Assembly (NCBI GenBank): GCA_002162685.1
Contig: MAAQ01000014.1
Coordinates: 372,001-436,000, forward strand
Source: Flavobacteriales bacterium 33_180_T64
GTDB lineage: Bacteria; Bacteroidota; Bacteroidia; Flavobacteriales; Flavobacteriaceae
Direction of reading: 5' to 3'
DNA length: 64,000 nucleotides
Within the stretch, counting starts at the first letter, position 1; each line of letters starts with the position of its first letter. Positions 1 through 9,309 of the stretch are shown piece after piece. The notes below the pieces were generated by a model. The model saw only the letters and a list, made by a program, of their open reading frames with translations, was not told where the DNA came from and ran no database searches. A program made the position numbers and the translations under genes.

Positions 1-967
1 GTCCAATAGCTGCTCTAAATTGATTTTCGGCTTTTATTGGGTTAATAGTTAGCCAATAGTTAAGCATTTTCCAAGCCAATTTTTCGCTTGATGACGCATA
101 ACTGTTTTTTGGATCTATTTTTTTTGAATGGGCAGAATTGCACACACTTATTACTAACCGAATAGCTATTAAATAGTACAATACTTTTAGTTCATTTTCT
201 TTAATTGGTAATTTACTGTTATACGCTTTTATTAATATTGAAGCCCATTCTATAGGGTTTTCTTTATCATAACACGCATAAGTTATAGCAATAGCAAGTT
301 CATTAATAAGCGGTGAATAAGCTAAATCACCAAAATCAATTAAACCAGAAATTTTTCCATTCTTAATTAAAACATTCCATTCATTTGCATCGTTGTGAAT
401 TATTTGTTTTCTTAATTGAGGAAGCATTGGTCTAACAATTTCTTCAAATTGTTGTAAAAAGTAAATTGCAATGGTTCTATCTTTGAGATTAGCTATATCA
501 TTGAGGTATTTTTTATTCAAATCTGCATATTGAATATCCCATTCCCATTGGCGAGACATAATCGTGTATGACTTAAAATTTTGAAGCTTTAAATCTGTTT
601 CGGCTAGAAATACACCAAATGATTGGAATACTGTTTTAGTATGTTTTATGTCTCCTAAAAAATCGCCTTCAAGAAAAGTGAGCATCCTACAAATACACTT
701 TTCACCATCTATATCAATAATTTTAAGATAAGATTTATCTATAAATTGAACAGGTTCTGGGTATTTACCCTTATCTGTTTTTTGTAGAAATAAAAGTGTT
801 TTGTTTTCAGATTTGATTAAATCTATTAGTTCTTCATCAAACTTATATGTTTTAAATATATATTTATTTCTATCTGTTTTAATAAGATAATTGGCATTAT
901 CGTAGCCATCTAATTTTTTTATTTCGAGGACTTGAAAGCCAAATTCTGCTTGTAATAGTTTGTTCAT
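1..967 (-). CDS. APH-family phosphotransferase domain protein, 3' part outside window
   Basis: Open frame read on the minus strand from an ATG at 965-967 to the left edge, 322 codons without a stop, so the protein continues beyond the window. It is an aminoglycoside phosphotransferase/hydroxylysine kinase-like domain: the Brenner motif HNDANEWNVL lies near residue 188 (catalytic Asp in HxDxxxxN) and a metal-binding IDFGD near residue 206. The last visible residues, NPIKAENQFRAAIG, resemble the point where some large bacterial proteins pass from an N-terminal APH domain into a peptidase-like and class III aminotransferase region, so a multidomain fusion is likely but not visible here. Substrate unknown; small amine or hydroxy-amino-acid phosphorylation is the family expectation. 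Confidence 0.8.
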   Translation of the reverse strand, partial: MNKLLQAEFGFQVLEIKKLDGYDNANYLIKTDRNKYIFKTYKFDEELIDLIKSENKTLLFLQKTDKGKYPEPVQFIDKSYLKIIDIDGEKCICRMLTFLEGDFLGDIKHTKTVFQSFGVFLAETDLKLQNFKSYTIMSRQWEWDIQYADLNKKYLNDIANLKDRTIAIYFLQQFEEIVRPMLPQLRKQIIHNDANEWNVLIKNGKISGLIDFGDLAYSPLINELAIAITYACYDKENPIEWASILIKAYNSKLPIKENELKVLYYLIAIRLVISVCNSAHSKKIDPKNSYASSSEKLAWKMLNYWLTINPIKAENQFRAAIG

Positions 968-974
968 TTCTAAA

Positions 975-1112
975 TGTATTACAACGTGATTATTTAGGGA
1001 TTGTTAGGTTGGCACTAAGATAGAGAAAAGGACACAGATTAGACAGCTAGGATTTTATAAGATAAAAATTAGATGCAATAAACTACACAGGTTATTATGC
1101 CTGTAAATCGCT
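975..1112 (+). repeat. degenerate attC-like intergenic element (possible)
   Basis: Lies between two minus-strand genes where other copies occur. It begins ACAACGTG and ends CACAGGTTATTATGCC; the interior GGCACTAAGATAGAGAAAAGG loosely follows the type A core. Too diverged to be sure. Confidence 0.3.
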
Positions 1113-1136
1113 AAATATCAATTAATTATAATAAGG

Positions 1137-2009
1137 TTAAAAATACTTAGTCCTAAAACCCATTGGCGTGAACCCTGTTTTTGATTTGAAATTTTTTGAA
1201 AAATAGGCATAATCTGAAAATTCAAGCATATTTGCAATACTAGCTAAATTATTGTCTGAATGAACAATTAATCGTTTTGCTTCTAATAGTATTCTTTCAG
1301 AGATTAACTGACTCGTAGTTTTGTTTATCGTGTTTTTAACAACTCTATTAAGATGCTTCGTTGTTATGTTTAGTTGATTGGCATAAAACCGCGGTAATTT
1401 TTCAGTATAAAAGTGTTTGTTTATTAATTTCTCTAAATTATCAAGTATTTTAAAATAGCTTGGAGAAACAATCTTTTCTAAAGTTATATCAGCAGTATAT
1501 ACTCGTGTTAAATCGATATAGATGCTATTTATTAGGTTAATTATTTTTAATTCCCTTAAAAGATTGTTTTGTAGGTATTCTATATAGACTTCTTGAAATT
1601 TTAGTTTCAATTCGTTTATTTTTTTTTCAGATAATTCTAATAAAGGTGGGTTTTGATAAGAGTAAAAAAATGGAAACGAGTTGAGTTTATGATCTAAAAA
1701 TTTTAACTCATAAATTTCTTGAGAATGAAAAAAGATAAATCCTTCAGGTTTTGTGTCAAATTTCCAAAAATGTGTTTGTCCAGGTTTTAAAAAGAAAACG
1801 CTTCCAGAATTTATAGTATAAGAATTAAAATCAATTTCATGTACTCCAGTACCTTCTGTAAATAGAACACATAAGTAGAAATCATGGCTATGCGGTTTGT
1901 TAAGTAAATTCTTATTCAATTGAATATGATTTGAAAAAGAATTTATATACAAATCATTTAATGGCTTTGATTCCTGAAATTGATTAATATTTAAAACTGG
2001 TATTTTCAT
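1137..2009 (-). CDS. AraC-family transcriptional regulator
   Basis: 290 aa cytoplasmic regulator. The N-terminal half (about residues 35-85) is a cupin sensor domain with HSHDFYLCVLF and a GSVFFLKPGQTHFW strand typical of AraC ligand pockets; the C-terminal 100 residues hold the two helix-turn-helix units, ending SDYAYFSKNFKSKTGFTP, the AraC signature. It is transcribed divergently from the DUF983 gene across a 94-bp gap, so that gene is the obvious candidate target, though the inducer cannot be read from sequence. Confidence 0.9.
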   Translation of the reverse strand: MKIPVLNINQFQESKPLNDLYINSFSNHIQLNKNLLNKPHSHDFYLCVLFTEGTGVHEIDFNSYTINSGSVFFLKPGQTHFWKFDTKPEGFIFFHSQEIYELKFLDHKLNSFPFFYSYQNPPLLELSEKKINELKLKFQEVYIEYLQNNLLRELKIINLINSIYIDLTRVYTADITLEKIVSPSYFKILDNLEKLINKHFYTEKLPRFYANQLNITTKHLNRVVKNTINKTTSQLISERILLEAKRLIVHSDNNLASIANMLEFSDYAYFSKNFKSKTGFTPMGFRTKYF

Positions 2010-2103
2010 AATAAATGTCCTAAAAGTACAAAAAGTAGTGACAATATTATATGATTAATGGAGCTTTTTAATTCTAATTTTGCGATGTAATTAATTAGAT
2101 GTT

Positions 2104-2454
2104 ATGAGTAGAGTTTTTGATATTTTAAATTGTAAATGTCCTAAATGCAAAAAGGAGAAGATTTTTTATGACCGAGGAAATATTATCTTATTTAAAATCC
2201 CTAAAATGCATGCTAGATGCAGAGAATGTAATTATAAATTTGAAAAAGAAACTGGATTCTTTTTTGGGGCAATGTTTGTTAGTTATGCACTCGCGGTAGT
2301 AGAAATGATATTATGCCTAGTTGTGTTTTGGCATTTTATTGATTTTTCTCCTCTAAAAGTTTTTTTGATTGTTACTTTAATACTAATGCTGTTAAGCACG
2401 ATTAATTTTAGGGTTTCAAGATCAATTTGGATATACCTGTTTTATAAAGATTAA
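2104..2454 (+). CDS. DUF983 family membrane protein
   Basis: 116 aa. Two CxxC pairs at the N-terminus (CKCPKCKKE and ARCRECNYKF) suggest a small zinc ribbon, followed by the family hallmark TGFFFGAMFVSYAL and two transmembrane helices (about residues 55-77 and 80-100). DUF983 proteins are widespread in Bacteroidetes and Alphaproteobacteria with no firmly assigned role. Divergent from an AraC regulator. Confidence 0.85.
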   Translation: MSRVFDILNCKCPKCKKEKIFYDRGNIILFKIPKMHARCRECNYKFEKETGFFFGAMFVSYALAVVEMILCLVVFWHFIDFSPLKVFLIVTLILMLLSTINFRVSRSIWIYLFYKD

Positions 2455-2520
2455 TTTGATACTTATTAGTATTATGCAAGAAGAAATGTATTTCATGAAC
2501 AGCTTTTATTTATTACCGTT

Positions 2521-3120
2521 TCATTCTTCAAATATTATGGGTCCATCTAATTGACATTGCTTTGTTTTTACTCGAATATTTTTTTCTAAATTATTTTTGA
2601 AGCCATTTCTTTCTACTTGCCAGCTGTCATTATATACCGATTTATAGCAAATCTTAATGCTAATTTTATCTGCATTTTTGTATATGTATCCCATTAACTG
2701 TTTGTTGTTGGTCCAATCAATTAAAGACCAATCTTCATATGGACGAATTACCTTATCATAAAGGATATCATTAGAGTGACCTCTAATAGTATCAGGAACT
2801 TCAAGTAGGTCATAAAGCTCATTCCAATTCCTAATTGACTTACCCATATAACTTATTTGAGATTTTTCTATAATGGCAGGACCAGGACCTCTATTAGAGA
2901 TGTGAATGTCAAATCTATTTACTTCACTGTTAATTACAGATCTATTCATTTGAATGCTTAAATTTGGCCAAGCACTTGACTTAGATTGTTCTAAGAGAAT
3001 TTGTGTTTGTTCACTCATGATTGAGGCTTGTTGGACATATACAAATAATGCCGCAAAACTTGCTAATAAAACTCCAATTGCAATTATTAAATTTGGATCT
3101 AATTTTTTCTTTTTACCCAT
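2521..3120 (-). CDS. hypothetical single-pass membrane protein
   Basis: 199 aa. A lysine-rich N-terminus (MGKKKKLDPN) precedes one transmembrane helix (about residues 12-30), a short polar coiled stretch with QQASIMSEQTQILLEQSKSS, and a beta-rich domain of about 140 residues. The layout N-in, helix, soluble domain is common in flavobacterial hypotheticals. Nothing in it points to an enzyme. The 260 bp upstream (3121-3380) hold no gene or recognisable repeat. Confidence 0.7.
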   Translation of the reverse strand: MGKKKKLDPNLIIAIGVLLASFAALFVYVQQASIMSEQTQILLEQSKSSAWPNLSIQMNRSVINSEVNRFDIHISNRGPGPAIIEKSQISYMGKSIRNWNELYDLLEVPDTIRGHSNDILYDKVIRPYEDWSLIDWTNNKQLMGYIYKNADKISIKICYKSVYNDSWQVERNGFKNNLEKNIRVKTKQCQLDGPIIFEE

Positions 3121-3380
3121 AGATTTATCATGAAATAATATGAGATGTAAATGTATTCATTAATTGTTTGAATCATAAAGGAAATTTGGATTTAATACTA
3201 CAGTCTTAATCAAATTAGGAAGTATAAAGTTTCTCCAAGTTGTTTCGAGAATTACTTCTAGAAATTCAGATGTTTTATCTCTAATAAACTTATCTCAGTT
3301 TTGTGAAATTCCATTGTTTTAAAATTATAACTATAATTTCGCATTAGAATGATTAAGGCTTTTCTTTATTAAATATCAGA

Positions 3381-4079
3381 TTATGTCAAAAAAGCAGTAA
3401 TATTATCTCTAAAATTTTCTCCAATTGGGATTTCCATCTGTCCAATTTCAATATCATTTTTTGTATAAGCCGTAATTTTATCCTTGTTGACGATATAGGA
3501 GCGATGCACTCTTATAAATCGATCATCTAATTTTTTCTCAAAAGCAGAAATACTGTACTTGGTAATATGTGTTTTTTCGTCAGTATGTATTTTAATATAA
3601 TCTTTTAGGCTTTCTATGTACAAAATAGCTTCAAAATAGACTTTGACCTGCTTCCTGTCTTTTCTGATGTAAATAAAAGTCTCTTTAGGTTCAGATATAT
3701 CTGTTGGAGTAGGTGAAATACTCTGTTGTAAAGTCCTAAATTTTTCTATCGCTTTAAAAAAGCGTTGAAAGGTAATAGGTTTTAAAATATAATCTACGGC
3801 ATTAAGTTCAAACCCTTCAATGGCATAATCTCTATAAGCTGTGGTAAAAATAACTCTGGGTTTATGCATTAAATTATTAAAGAAATCTGTGCCTTTTAAA
3901 ACAGGCATTTCAATATCTAAAAATAAAAGGTCTATAGTTTTTTCTTGAAGTACTTTGCTCGCTTCAATAGCGCTAGAGCAAGATGCGATTAATTCAAAAT
4001 CACCTAATTGTGACAAATGCGTTTCTATGAGCTCTCTTGCCAATTCTTCATCATCAATTATTAAACATTTGTATTTCAT
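3381..4079 (-). CDS. LytTR-type response regulator
   Basis: 232 aa. Receiver domain at residues 1-120 with the acidic pair DDEE near residue 9, phospho-acceptor Asp in LLFLDIEMP near residue 55, and conserved Lys in ILKPI near 100; LytTR DNA-binding domain at about 130-230 (FIYIRKDRKQVKV, RVHRSYIVNKDKI). The start overlaps the stop of the upstream sensor kinase by 4 bp, so the two are co-translated partners of the LytS/LytR class. Targets unknown; the divergent DUF5916 gene on the other side of the kinase is one candidate. Confidence 0.92.
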   Translation of the reverse strand: MKYKCLIIDDEELARELIETHLSQLGDFELIASCSSAIEASKVLQEKTIDLLFLDIEMPVLKGTDFFNNLMHKPRVIFTTAYRDYAIEGFELNAVDYILKPITFQRFFKAIEKFRTLQQSISPTPTDISEPKETFIYIRKDRKQVKVYFEAILYIESLKDYIKIHTDEKTHITKYSISAFEKKLDDRFIRVHRSYIVNKDKITAYTKNDIEIGQMEIPIGENFRDNITAFLT

Positions 4080-5140
4080 TTTGCGGGCAATTTTAAATGA
4101 ACATTAAAATTAGTAGTTTCTTCTTTAATATCTAAGATGTAATCTTCAGTATATAATAATTCTAGTTGTTGTTTTACATTATTTAAACCAATGCTGGACT
4201 TGTTAGAAGACACCTTGTTTTTTGCAATAGAATTTATAATTTCAAAGTAAATATAATTTCCTTTTAAAGCGATTTGGATATGTATTTGAGCTTCTTTTAA
4301 TTCTTGAGAGACGCCATGTTTAAAAGCATTTTCTATAAAGGTTAACAAAATTAAAGGTGCAATTTTTACATCATTTTTAACTCCTTTAGTAAAATTAATC
4401 ATGACCCTTTTGCCATAACGCACTTTTTCTAAGGCGAGATAATTCTCTATCAATTCAATTTCTTTATTAAGGGCTACATATTTCTCATTACAACCATATA
4501 ACATATAATCTAACATCTCTGAAAGCTTAGCAATAACCTCTGGAGCTTGGTCAGACTTTTTTATGGATAAGGCATATAAATTGTTAAGAGTATTAAATAA
4601 AAAGTGTGGATTTAATTGATGTTTTAATATGGTGAGTTCGGTAGATTTTTTTTGCTCGTTAAGTTGCAAGTATCTTTGTTGGTTTTTATAAAACTTAGAA
4701 ATAACTAAAAAAATAGTAGGTGTTAAAATTATTGTAGACTTACCTAAAAAGACACGAAAATCCAATAATTTCTCCCAAAATATCTTATTAGAATCATATA
4801 TAGAATTATCATCTGCTTTGAGATATTTGGGTATATGATAATATTCATGAAAACCAATAAAAATGATAAATACGCCTGTCAATAATAACAATAAACTCAT
4901 TGCAAATTGAATATGCTTTTTTGGTGTTAAGAAACGAGGTATTAAAAAAAAGAGACATGCATAGGCTACAATAATTTGACTAAAAATATAAATAGCGAAA
5001 TGTTCTATAACTTCCTTATAGCCACTATAATAAGTTATATTCACAGTGCCCACAAAATAAGCATAAACACCTATCCAAAATAGTAGATGTTTGAATATTG
5101 GAATGCTGAAAAATGACTGTATATTTTTTAAACTGCTCAT
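4076..5140 (-). CDS. LytS-like sensor histidine kinase
   Basis: About 354 aa from the ATG at 5138-5140; a longer frame to 5158 would use TTG. Four predicted transmembrane helices in the first 150 residues form the input region. The cytoplasmic His_kinase domain has HQLNPHFLFNTLNNLYAL with the phospho-acceptor His, and LLTFIENAFKHG as the N-box; no large periplasmic sensor is present. It partners the overlapping LytTR response regulator. The gap to the divergent DUF5916 gene is 243 bp and carries no repeat element. Confidence 0.9.
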   Translation of the reverse strand: MSSLKNIQSFFSIPIFKHLLFWIGVYAYFVGTVNITYYSGYKEVIEHFAIYIFSQIIVAYACLFFLIPRFLTPKKHIQFAMSLLLLLTGVFIIFIGFHEYYHIPKYLKADDNSIYDSNKIFWEKLLDFRVFLGKSTIILTPTIFLVISKFYKNQQRYLQLNEQKKSTELTILKHQLNPHFLFNTLNNLYALSIKKSDQAPEVIAKLSEMLDYMLYGCNEKYVALNKEIELIENYLALEKVRYGKRVMINFTKGVKNDVKIAPLILLTFIENAFKHGVSQELKEAQIHIQIALKGNYIYFEIINSIAKNKVSSNKSSIGLNNVKQQLELLYTEDYILDIKEETTNFNVHLKLPAK

Positions 5141-5383
5141 GAGTGTACTAAAATACAATTAAAATGATGTTACTTATTTAAAAGTTGCTAAATCCTAAAT
5201 TTTGGATGCTAAACTCCCATTTTTCATAGACAAACCCTTGTGTCGTTCAATAATAACTTTTTATAGTTGTAGAAGTAGTATTGGTCTCTTTTTTTGATTC
5301 TCAACACAAGTTTCTTCTAGTTTTGTTCGCTGATTGTGCTTAGTCTAAGCCAATTAGTATGTTTAATTATTGAATTTTATAAG

Positions 5384-7555
5384 ATGAAAAAAATTGTTCT
5401 ATTTTCAATGTTGATTGGTGGACTTATTAATATCCATTCACAGGCAGGAAAAATTGTATTTAGTGAAAACATGATCCAATTAGATGGAGAATTAAATGAG
5501 TCGATATGGAATGATCTCATACCTGAAGACGGATTTCTTAATTATATACCAAATAATGGTGATTTAGCGTCAAACAAAACTGAGGTTAAACTATTTCATA
5601 ATGGTAAAAACCTATATATAAGTGCAGTGTATTATGATACAACTTCCGATGTTCAAATAGGATCTTTAAAACGCGATGATATTGGAAATTCTGGAGGGAA
5701 TAGTGATTCTTTTGCGATAATTATTGATACGTATAACCAACAACAATCGGGATATTTCTTTATCGTCAATATGGGTGGTGCATTAATAGATGCATTGGTA
5801 TCTAGAAGTGGAGATGGTTTTCGGGTCAGTACTAGTTGGAATACTGCTTGGAATGCCAGAACGTCTGTAAAAGGGAATTTAAAAATCTTCGAAGTCGAAA
5901 TTCCATTAAAAGCATTAGGCTACAAAGCTGATAATCCAAATTGGGGACTTATGTTTCACACGAGAAATATAAAATTAAACGAATGGACTACGAGCACTCC
6001 TATAGACCGTAATTTTTCACAATTCGATTTGCGATTATCTAAGCCTTTTGAAGTAGAAAATTTGTCAGAAAATAAATCTTCACGATTTGCCGTAACACCA
6101 TCTATAACGATGAATAACTTGGAGAATGTGACAAATAACACTAAGGAAACCAATATAAAACCTAGTGTCGATGTACAATACAATGTGAATTCTTCTTTAA
6201 AACTAGACGTTACCATAAACCCTGATTTCTCGCAAATAGATGTCGATAGACAAGTTACGAACCTGAGTCGCTTTTCTGTGTTCTTTCCTGAACGTCGCAA
6301 CTTCTTTTTAGAAAACAGTGATCTTTTTACTAATCTAGGTGTAAGTGGTGTAAATCCATTTTATTCTAGAAGAATTGGCGCAGAAAGTGATATCTCCTTT
6401 GGGGTAAAATTATCGGGAAATATTGCTAAAAAAACACGTTTAGGCATGCTTAATGTAGCAACAAAAGAAAAAGACGGGAATTCAGCACAAAATTATGGCG
6501 CTCTAGTGGTACAACAACAATTGTCTGATGCCTTCACTGCTACAGGATTTATCATCAATAGACAAGAAACCGATGGTTTTTCATTTTTAGATGACTATAA
6601 TAGAGTAGGAGGACTTAACTTGAATTATCAATCGAAAAATAATAAGTGGTCGGGACTGGCAAATATTGCACAGAGTTTTACTAGTAATGTGTCTGGAGAT
6701 AATAATTTTTACAATTTAGGAGTTTGGTACAATACTATAAATGTATCTGGTTATGCTGGGATTAGAAAAGTGGAAAAAAATTACATTACCGATGTTGGTT
6801 TTGTACCGCGTTTATATAATTATGACGCTATTTCAGAAAGCATCATAAGAGAAGGATATACTCAAGCTAGTGGTCGTTTCACTTTAACTAAATTTTATAA
6901 AGATTCTAAAATCGTTGATAATTACCGCTATTTTAATCTGTCAAATAACATCTATTGGGATGATCAAGGTGAAGTTTTACAATCTAGGAGTGTTTTAAAT
7001 AATAATCTAACATTTAAAAATCAGTCTTCTATTTATGGATGGATAATTCATGAGTATGTAAATTTGAAATATGCGTTTGACCCCTTGAATAATGGAAATG
7101 CCATCATGGTCGATCAATATAATTATATGGATACTGGTTTGGGATATTCTTCTGCTGATAATAAAAAGTTTCAATATGGAGGTGATGTTGGTTTTGGTAG
7201 TTATTATAGTGGACATAGAAACCAATTTAGTGTTAATGCCCAATATAGATTAATGCCTTCAGCGCGTTTGCAGTTGAGATACGAGCGTAATGGTATTGAT
7301 TTAAAAGCATTAGGAAGTGATACATTTCATTTAGCGCGATTTACAGGTGAAATTTTCTTTTCCAATCGATTAAACTGGACTACCTATGTACAGTATAATA
7401 CACAGTTTGATAACTTTAATATTAACAGCCGTTTACAATGGGAGTACAATCCCTTGTCATATATTTATTTGGTGATTTCAGATAATTATAATCAAGATAT
7501 ATCTAGGAAAAATTGGGGAGTAGCCTTTAAATTAAATTATAGATTTGATTTTTAA
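5384..7555 (+). CDS. DUF5916 outer-membrane protein with CBM9-like N-terminal domain
   Basis: 723 aa when started at the ATG at 5384, which places a signal peptide (MKKIVLFSMLIGGLINIHSQA) at the N-terminus; the upstream ATG-in-frame extension adds 16 residues that are not signal-like. Residues about 20-220 form a carbohydrate-binding family 9-like beta sandwich (IQLDGELNESIWNDL); the rest is the DUF5916 region, rich in amphipathic strands (SRFSVFFPERRNFFLENSDLF is the family hallmark) and ending with aromatic Phe, as outer-membrane barrels do. Expressed alone, divergent from the two-component pair. Confidence 0.88.
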   Translation: MKKIVLFSMLIGGLINIHSQAGKIVFSENMIQLDGELNESIWNDLIPEDGFLNYIPNNGDLASNKTEVKLFHNGKNLYISAVYYDTTSDVQIGSLKRDDIGNSGGNSDSFAIIIDTYNQQQSGYFFIVNMGGALIDALVSRSGDGFRVSTSWNTAWNARTSVKGNLKIFEVEIPLKALGYKADNPNWGLMFHTRNIKLNEWTTSTPIDRNFSQFDLRLSKPFEVENLSENKSSRFAVTPSITMNNLENVTNNTKETNIKPSVDVQYNVNSSLKLDVTINPDFSQIDVDRQVTNLSRFSVFFPERRNFFLENSDLFTNLGVSGVNPFYSRRIGAESDISFGVKLSGNIAKKTRLGMLNVATKEKDGNSAQNYGALVVQQQLSDAFTATGFIINRQETDGFSFLDDYNRVGGLNLNYQSKNNKWSGLANIAQSFTSNVSGDNNFYNLGVWYNTINVSGYAGIRKVEKNYITDVGFVPRLYNYDAISESIIREGYTQASGRFTLTKFYKDSKIVDNYRYFNLSNNIYWDDQGEVLQSRSVLNNNLTFKNQSSIYGWIIHEYVNLKYAFDPLNNGNAIMVDQYNYMDTGLGYSSADNKKFQYGGDVGFGSYYSGHRNQFSVNAQYRLMPSARLQLRYERNGIDLKALGSDTFHLARFTGEIFFSNRLNWTTYVQYNTQFDNFNINSRLQWEYNPLSYIYLVISDNYNQDISRKNWGVAFKLNYRFDF

Positions 7556-7617
7556 GAGGTAATATTTTTTTCTTATAATTTGATGGAATTTCCAGAATGA
7601 TCTTTAAACAGTATTTA

Positions 7618-8139
7618 CTATAAGTTGTTGTTCCTCTTTTTTATCTCAGTTATTCTTGCTAGGTGATGATCATCGTGTTCAGCAACAAATAAAAACAAAT
7701 CCATTGTTCTCATTGGTTGTTTTAGCCTTGGATGTAGAGCTGCATTATAAATTTCTTGCTCGTTCAATTGGTATAGTGTAGCTAAAGTAGCTTCGCGCAA
7801 TTTCTTAAATCTTGAAAGTAATTCATTAATTTCTGTTTTATTATGCTGAGCTAAATCTGTTTTTTGATTGCTTAAATCTGCTGATCGTAGAAATTCCTTA
7901 TTTTCTAAAATATCAATAAGACGGCCTTGCCATAATGGTTCTAAATCAATTAAATGCCCAATATTTTCTTTGATTGACCATTTATTATCCTGTTTTATTT
8001 CTAATAATTCGACAGGTATTTTATTGATTTTCGCTTGAAGCCTTAAAGACGTTCCGTCAAGTCTTTCAACAATTGACGGGAAAATATTTTGTTGGAATGA
8101 AAAAGAAAATTTTCTTTCGAACCATCTTATTTGTTTCAT
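7618..8139 (-). CDS. DinB-family metal-binding protein
   Basis: 173 aa four-helix bundle of the DinB/YfiT superfamily. Candidate metal ligands are H62 (ENIGHLIDLE) and H155/H159 (AEHDDHHLARI), the classic three-His site. Members act as thiol-dependent transferases or have no known substrate. Single gene, with an attC-like element 20 bp upstream of its start codon. Confidence 0.85.
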   Translation of the reverse strand: MKQIRWFERKFSFSFQQNIFPSIVERLDGTSLRLQAKINKIPVELLEIKQDNKWSIKENIGHLIDLEPLWQGRLIDILENKEFLRSADLSNQKTDLAQHNKTEINELLSRFKKLREATLATLYQLNEQEIYNAALHPRLKQPMRTMDLFLFVAEHDDHHLARITEIKKRNNNL

Positions 8140-8159
8140 GTTTTCTTTTTTAATGACTC

Positions 8160-8319
8160 AAACTGTTTTGTGTATTGCTAGTCGTGTTTGCGAACTAAGT
8201 TAACAAAAAAGGACGAAGAGTCTGTAAATTCAAAAGAATTTTCCGAATGGTTTTTATACACGAATAACTAGATCTATCGTATTTGTATAACTTTAGTATA
8301 ATTATACACGTTATAGTTT
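8160..8319 (+). repeat. attC-like element 1 (type A, 160 bp)
   Basis: Ends are AAACTGTTTTGTGTAT at the left and ATACACGTTATAGTTT at the right, an imperfect inverted repeat whose outermost AAACT/AGTTT pair perfectly. Core AACTAAGTTAACAAAAAAG at 8193-8211. A second copy of the right-end motif (TTTTATACACGAATAAC near 8250) lies inside, so the right end seems duplicated. It lies 20 bp from the start of one gene and 9 bp from the stop of the next. Confidence 0.8.
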
Positions 8320-8328
8320 AGAAGCTTG

Positions 8329-8823
8329 TTATTTTAGAGCTTTCTCTAAGACATAATCATCCATGATATAACCATTGCCAATATCCTGTATAATAGCTTC
8401 AATAGTATTGAATCCCATTTTTTTATACACTTCTATTGAGTTTGTATTATACTTGTTTACCGTTAATTTTATTTTTTTTAGATCAAGTTCTTTAGCTTTC
8501 GATTCTATAAAAGAGAAAGCGGCTCGACCAATTCCTTTTCCTCTAGCGGAATTTAGAATATATAGTTTACTTAAAAATAGAAAATCCACACTTTTACTGA
8601 ATGAGAAATAGCCAACGTTAGTGTCTTGATATTGTATTATATAATACAAAATTCCTTTTTCTATTTGAGCTTCTATAGCTATAGCCGATTGAAATTTTTC
8701 AAGCATATATGCAACTTGTAACTCTCCAATTATTGGCGTATAATGCTCTACCCAAATACTGTTTGCTAAGTTTTCAATTATCGTATAATCTGTTTTTGTT
8801 TTTGCCGATATAATAGTAGTCAT
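8329..8823 (-). CDS. GNAT family N-acetyltransferase
   Basis: 164 aa. Acetyl-CoA-binding motif A is RGKGIGR at residues 94-100, followed by the motif B region NTNSIEVYKKMGF. The acceptor cannot be told from sequence. Single-gene unit bounded on its 3' side by attC-like element 1. Confidence 0.9.
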   Translation of the reverse strand: MTTIISAKTKTDYTIIENLANSIWVEHYTPIIGELQVAYMLEKFQSAIAIEAQIEKGILYYIIQYQDTNVGYFSFSKSVDFLFLSKLYILNSARGKGIGRAAFSFIESKAKELDLKKIKLTVNKYNTNSIEVYKKMGFNTIEAIIQDIGNGYIMDDYVLEKALK

Positions 8824-8872
8824 AGTTCAATACATTCCAATTCATATCATTACATATGATTGTAAATAGATT

Positions 8873-9298
8873 TTAATTTACTTTTTTATATTTCAATCCA
8901 GGCCCATCACATTGTTCCCAATTACTAAAAAGTATATTTTCAGATTGAAAGTACATTCCTTCGTTGAGATTCGAATAACAAGATCCTATAATGTCACTCT
9001 CGCTGTTATAAGTTAGCTCTAATAGATTTTCATTTGAAGAGCTTAAAAGAGTATACGTCCCAAATAGTTCTGTTATAATTCCGTTTCTTTCCCTCGATTT
9101 TTTAAATGTTCCGTCGGCATTTAATATGTAGAATTCTTGCCATTCCATTTCCGAACCAGTAGTTTCCGAATTTGGAATACTTTCACGCATTTGAGTCAAT
9201 ACCCATTTTCCTTCGTAATTTATTAGTGGACTTTCATTATTACTAGAACAAGAAAGTAAAGTAATTAATACTACAAGTAGGATATTTAATTTTTTCAT
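8873..9298 (-). CDS. lipocalin-like lipoprotein
   Basis: 141 aa. Type II signal peptide with lipobox LLSC, lipidated Cys17, then a small beta barrel of the lipocalin-like kind common in flavobacteria (YEGKWVLTQM near the start, ENLLELTYNS). Probably anchored in the outer or inner membrane. It lies only 11 bp downstream of the YwqK-like gene and is probably co-transcribed with it. Confidence 0.75.
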   Translation of the reverse strand: MKKLNILLVVLITLLSCSSNNESPLINYEGKWVLTQMRESIPNSETTGSEMEWQEFYILNADGTFKKSRERNGIITELFGTYTLLSSSNENLLELTYNSESDIIGSCYSNLNEGMYFQSENILFSNWEQCDGPGLKYKKVN

Positions 9299-9309
9299 AG
9301 TGTTTGTAT

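Noticed and set aside
5956-6300. Minus-strand ORF inside the DUF5916 gene
   Set aside because: Shadow frame of a clear long gene; composition not protein-like.
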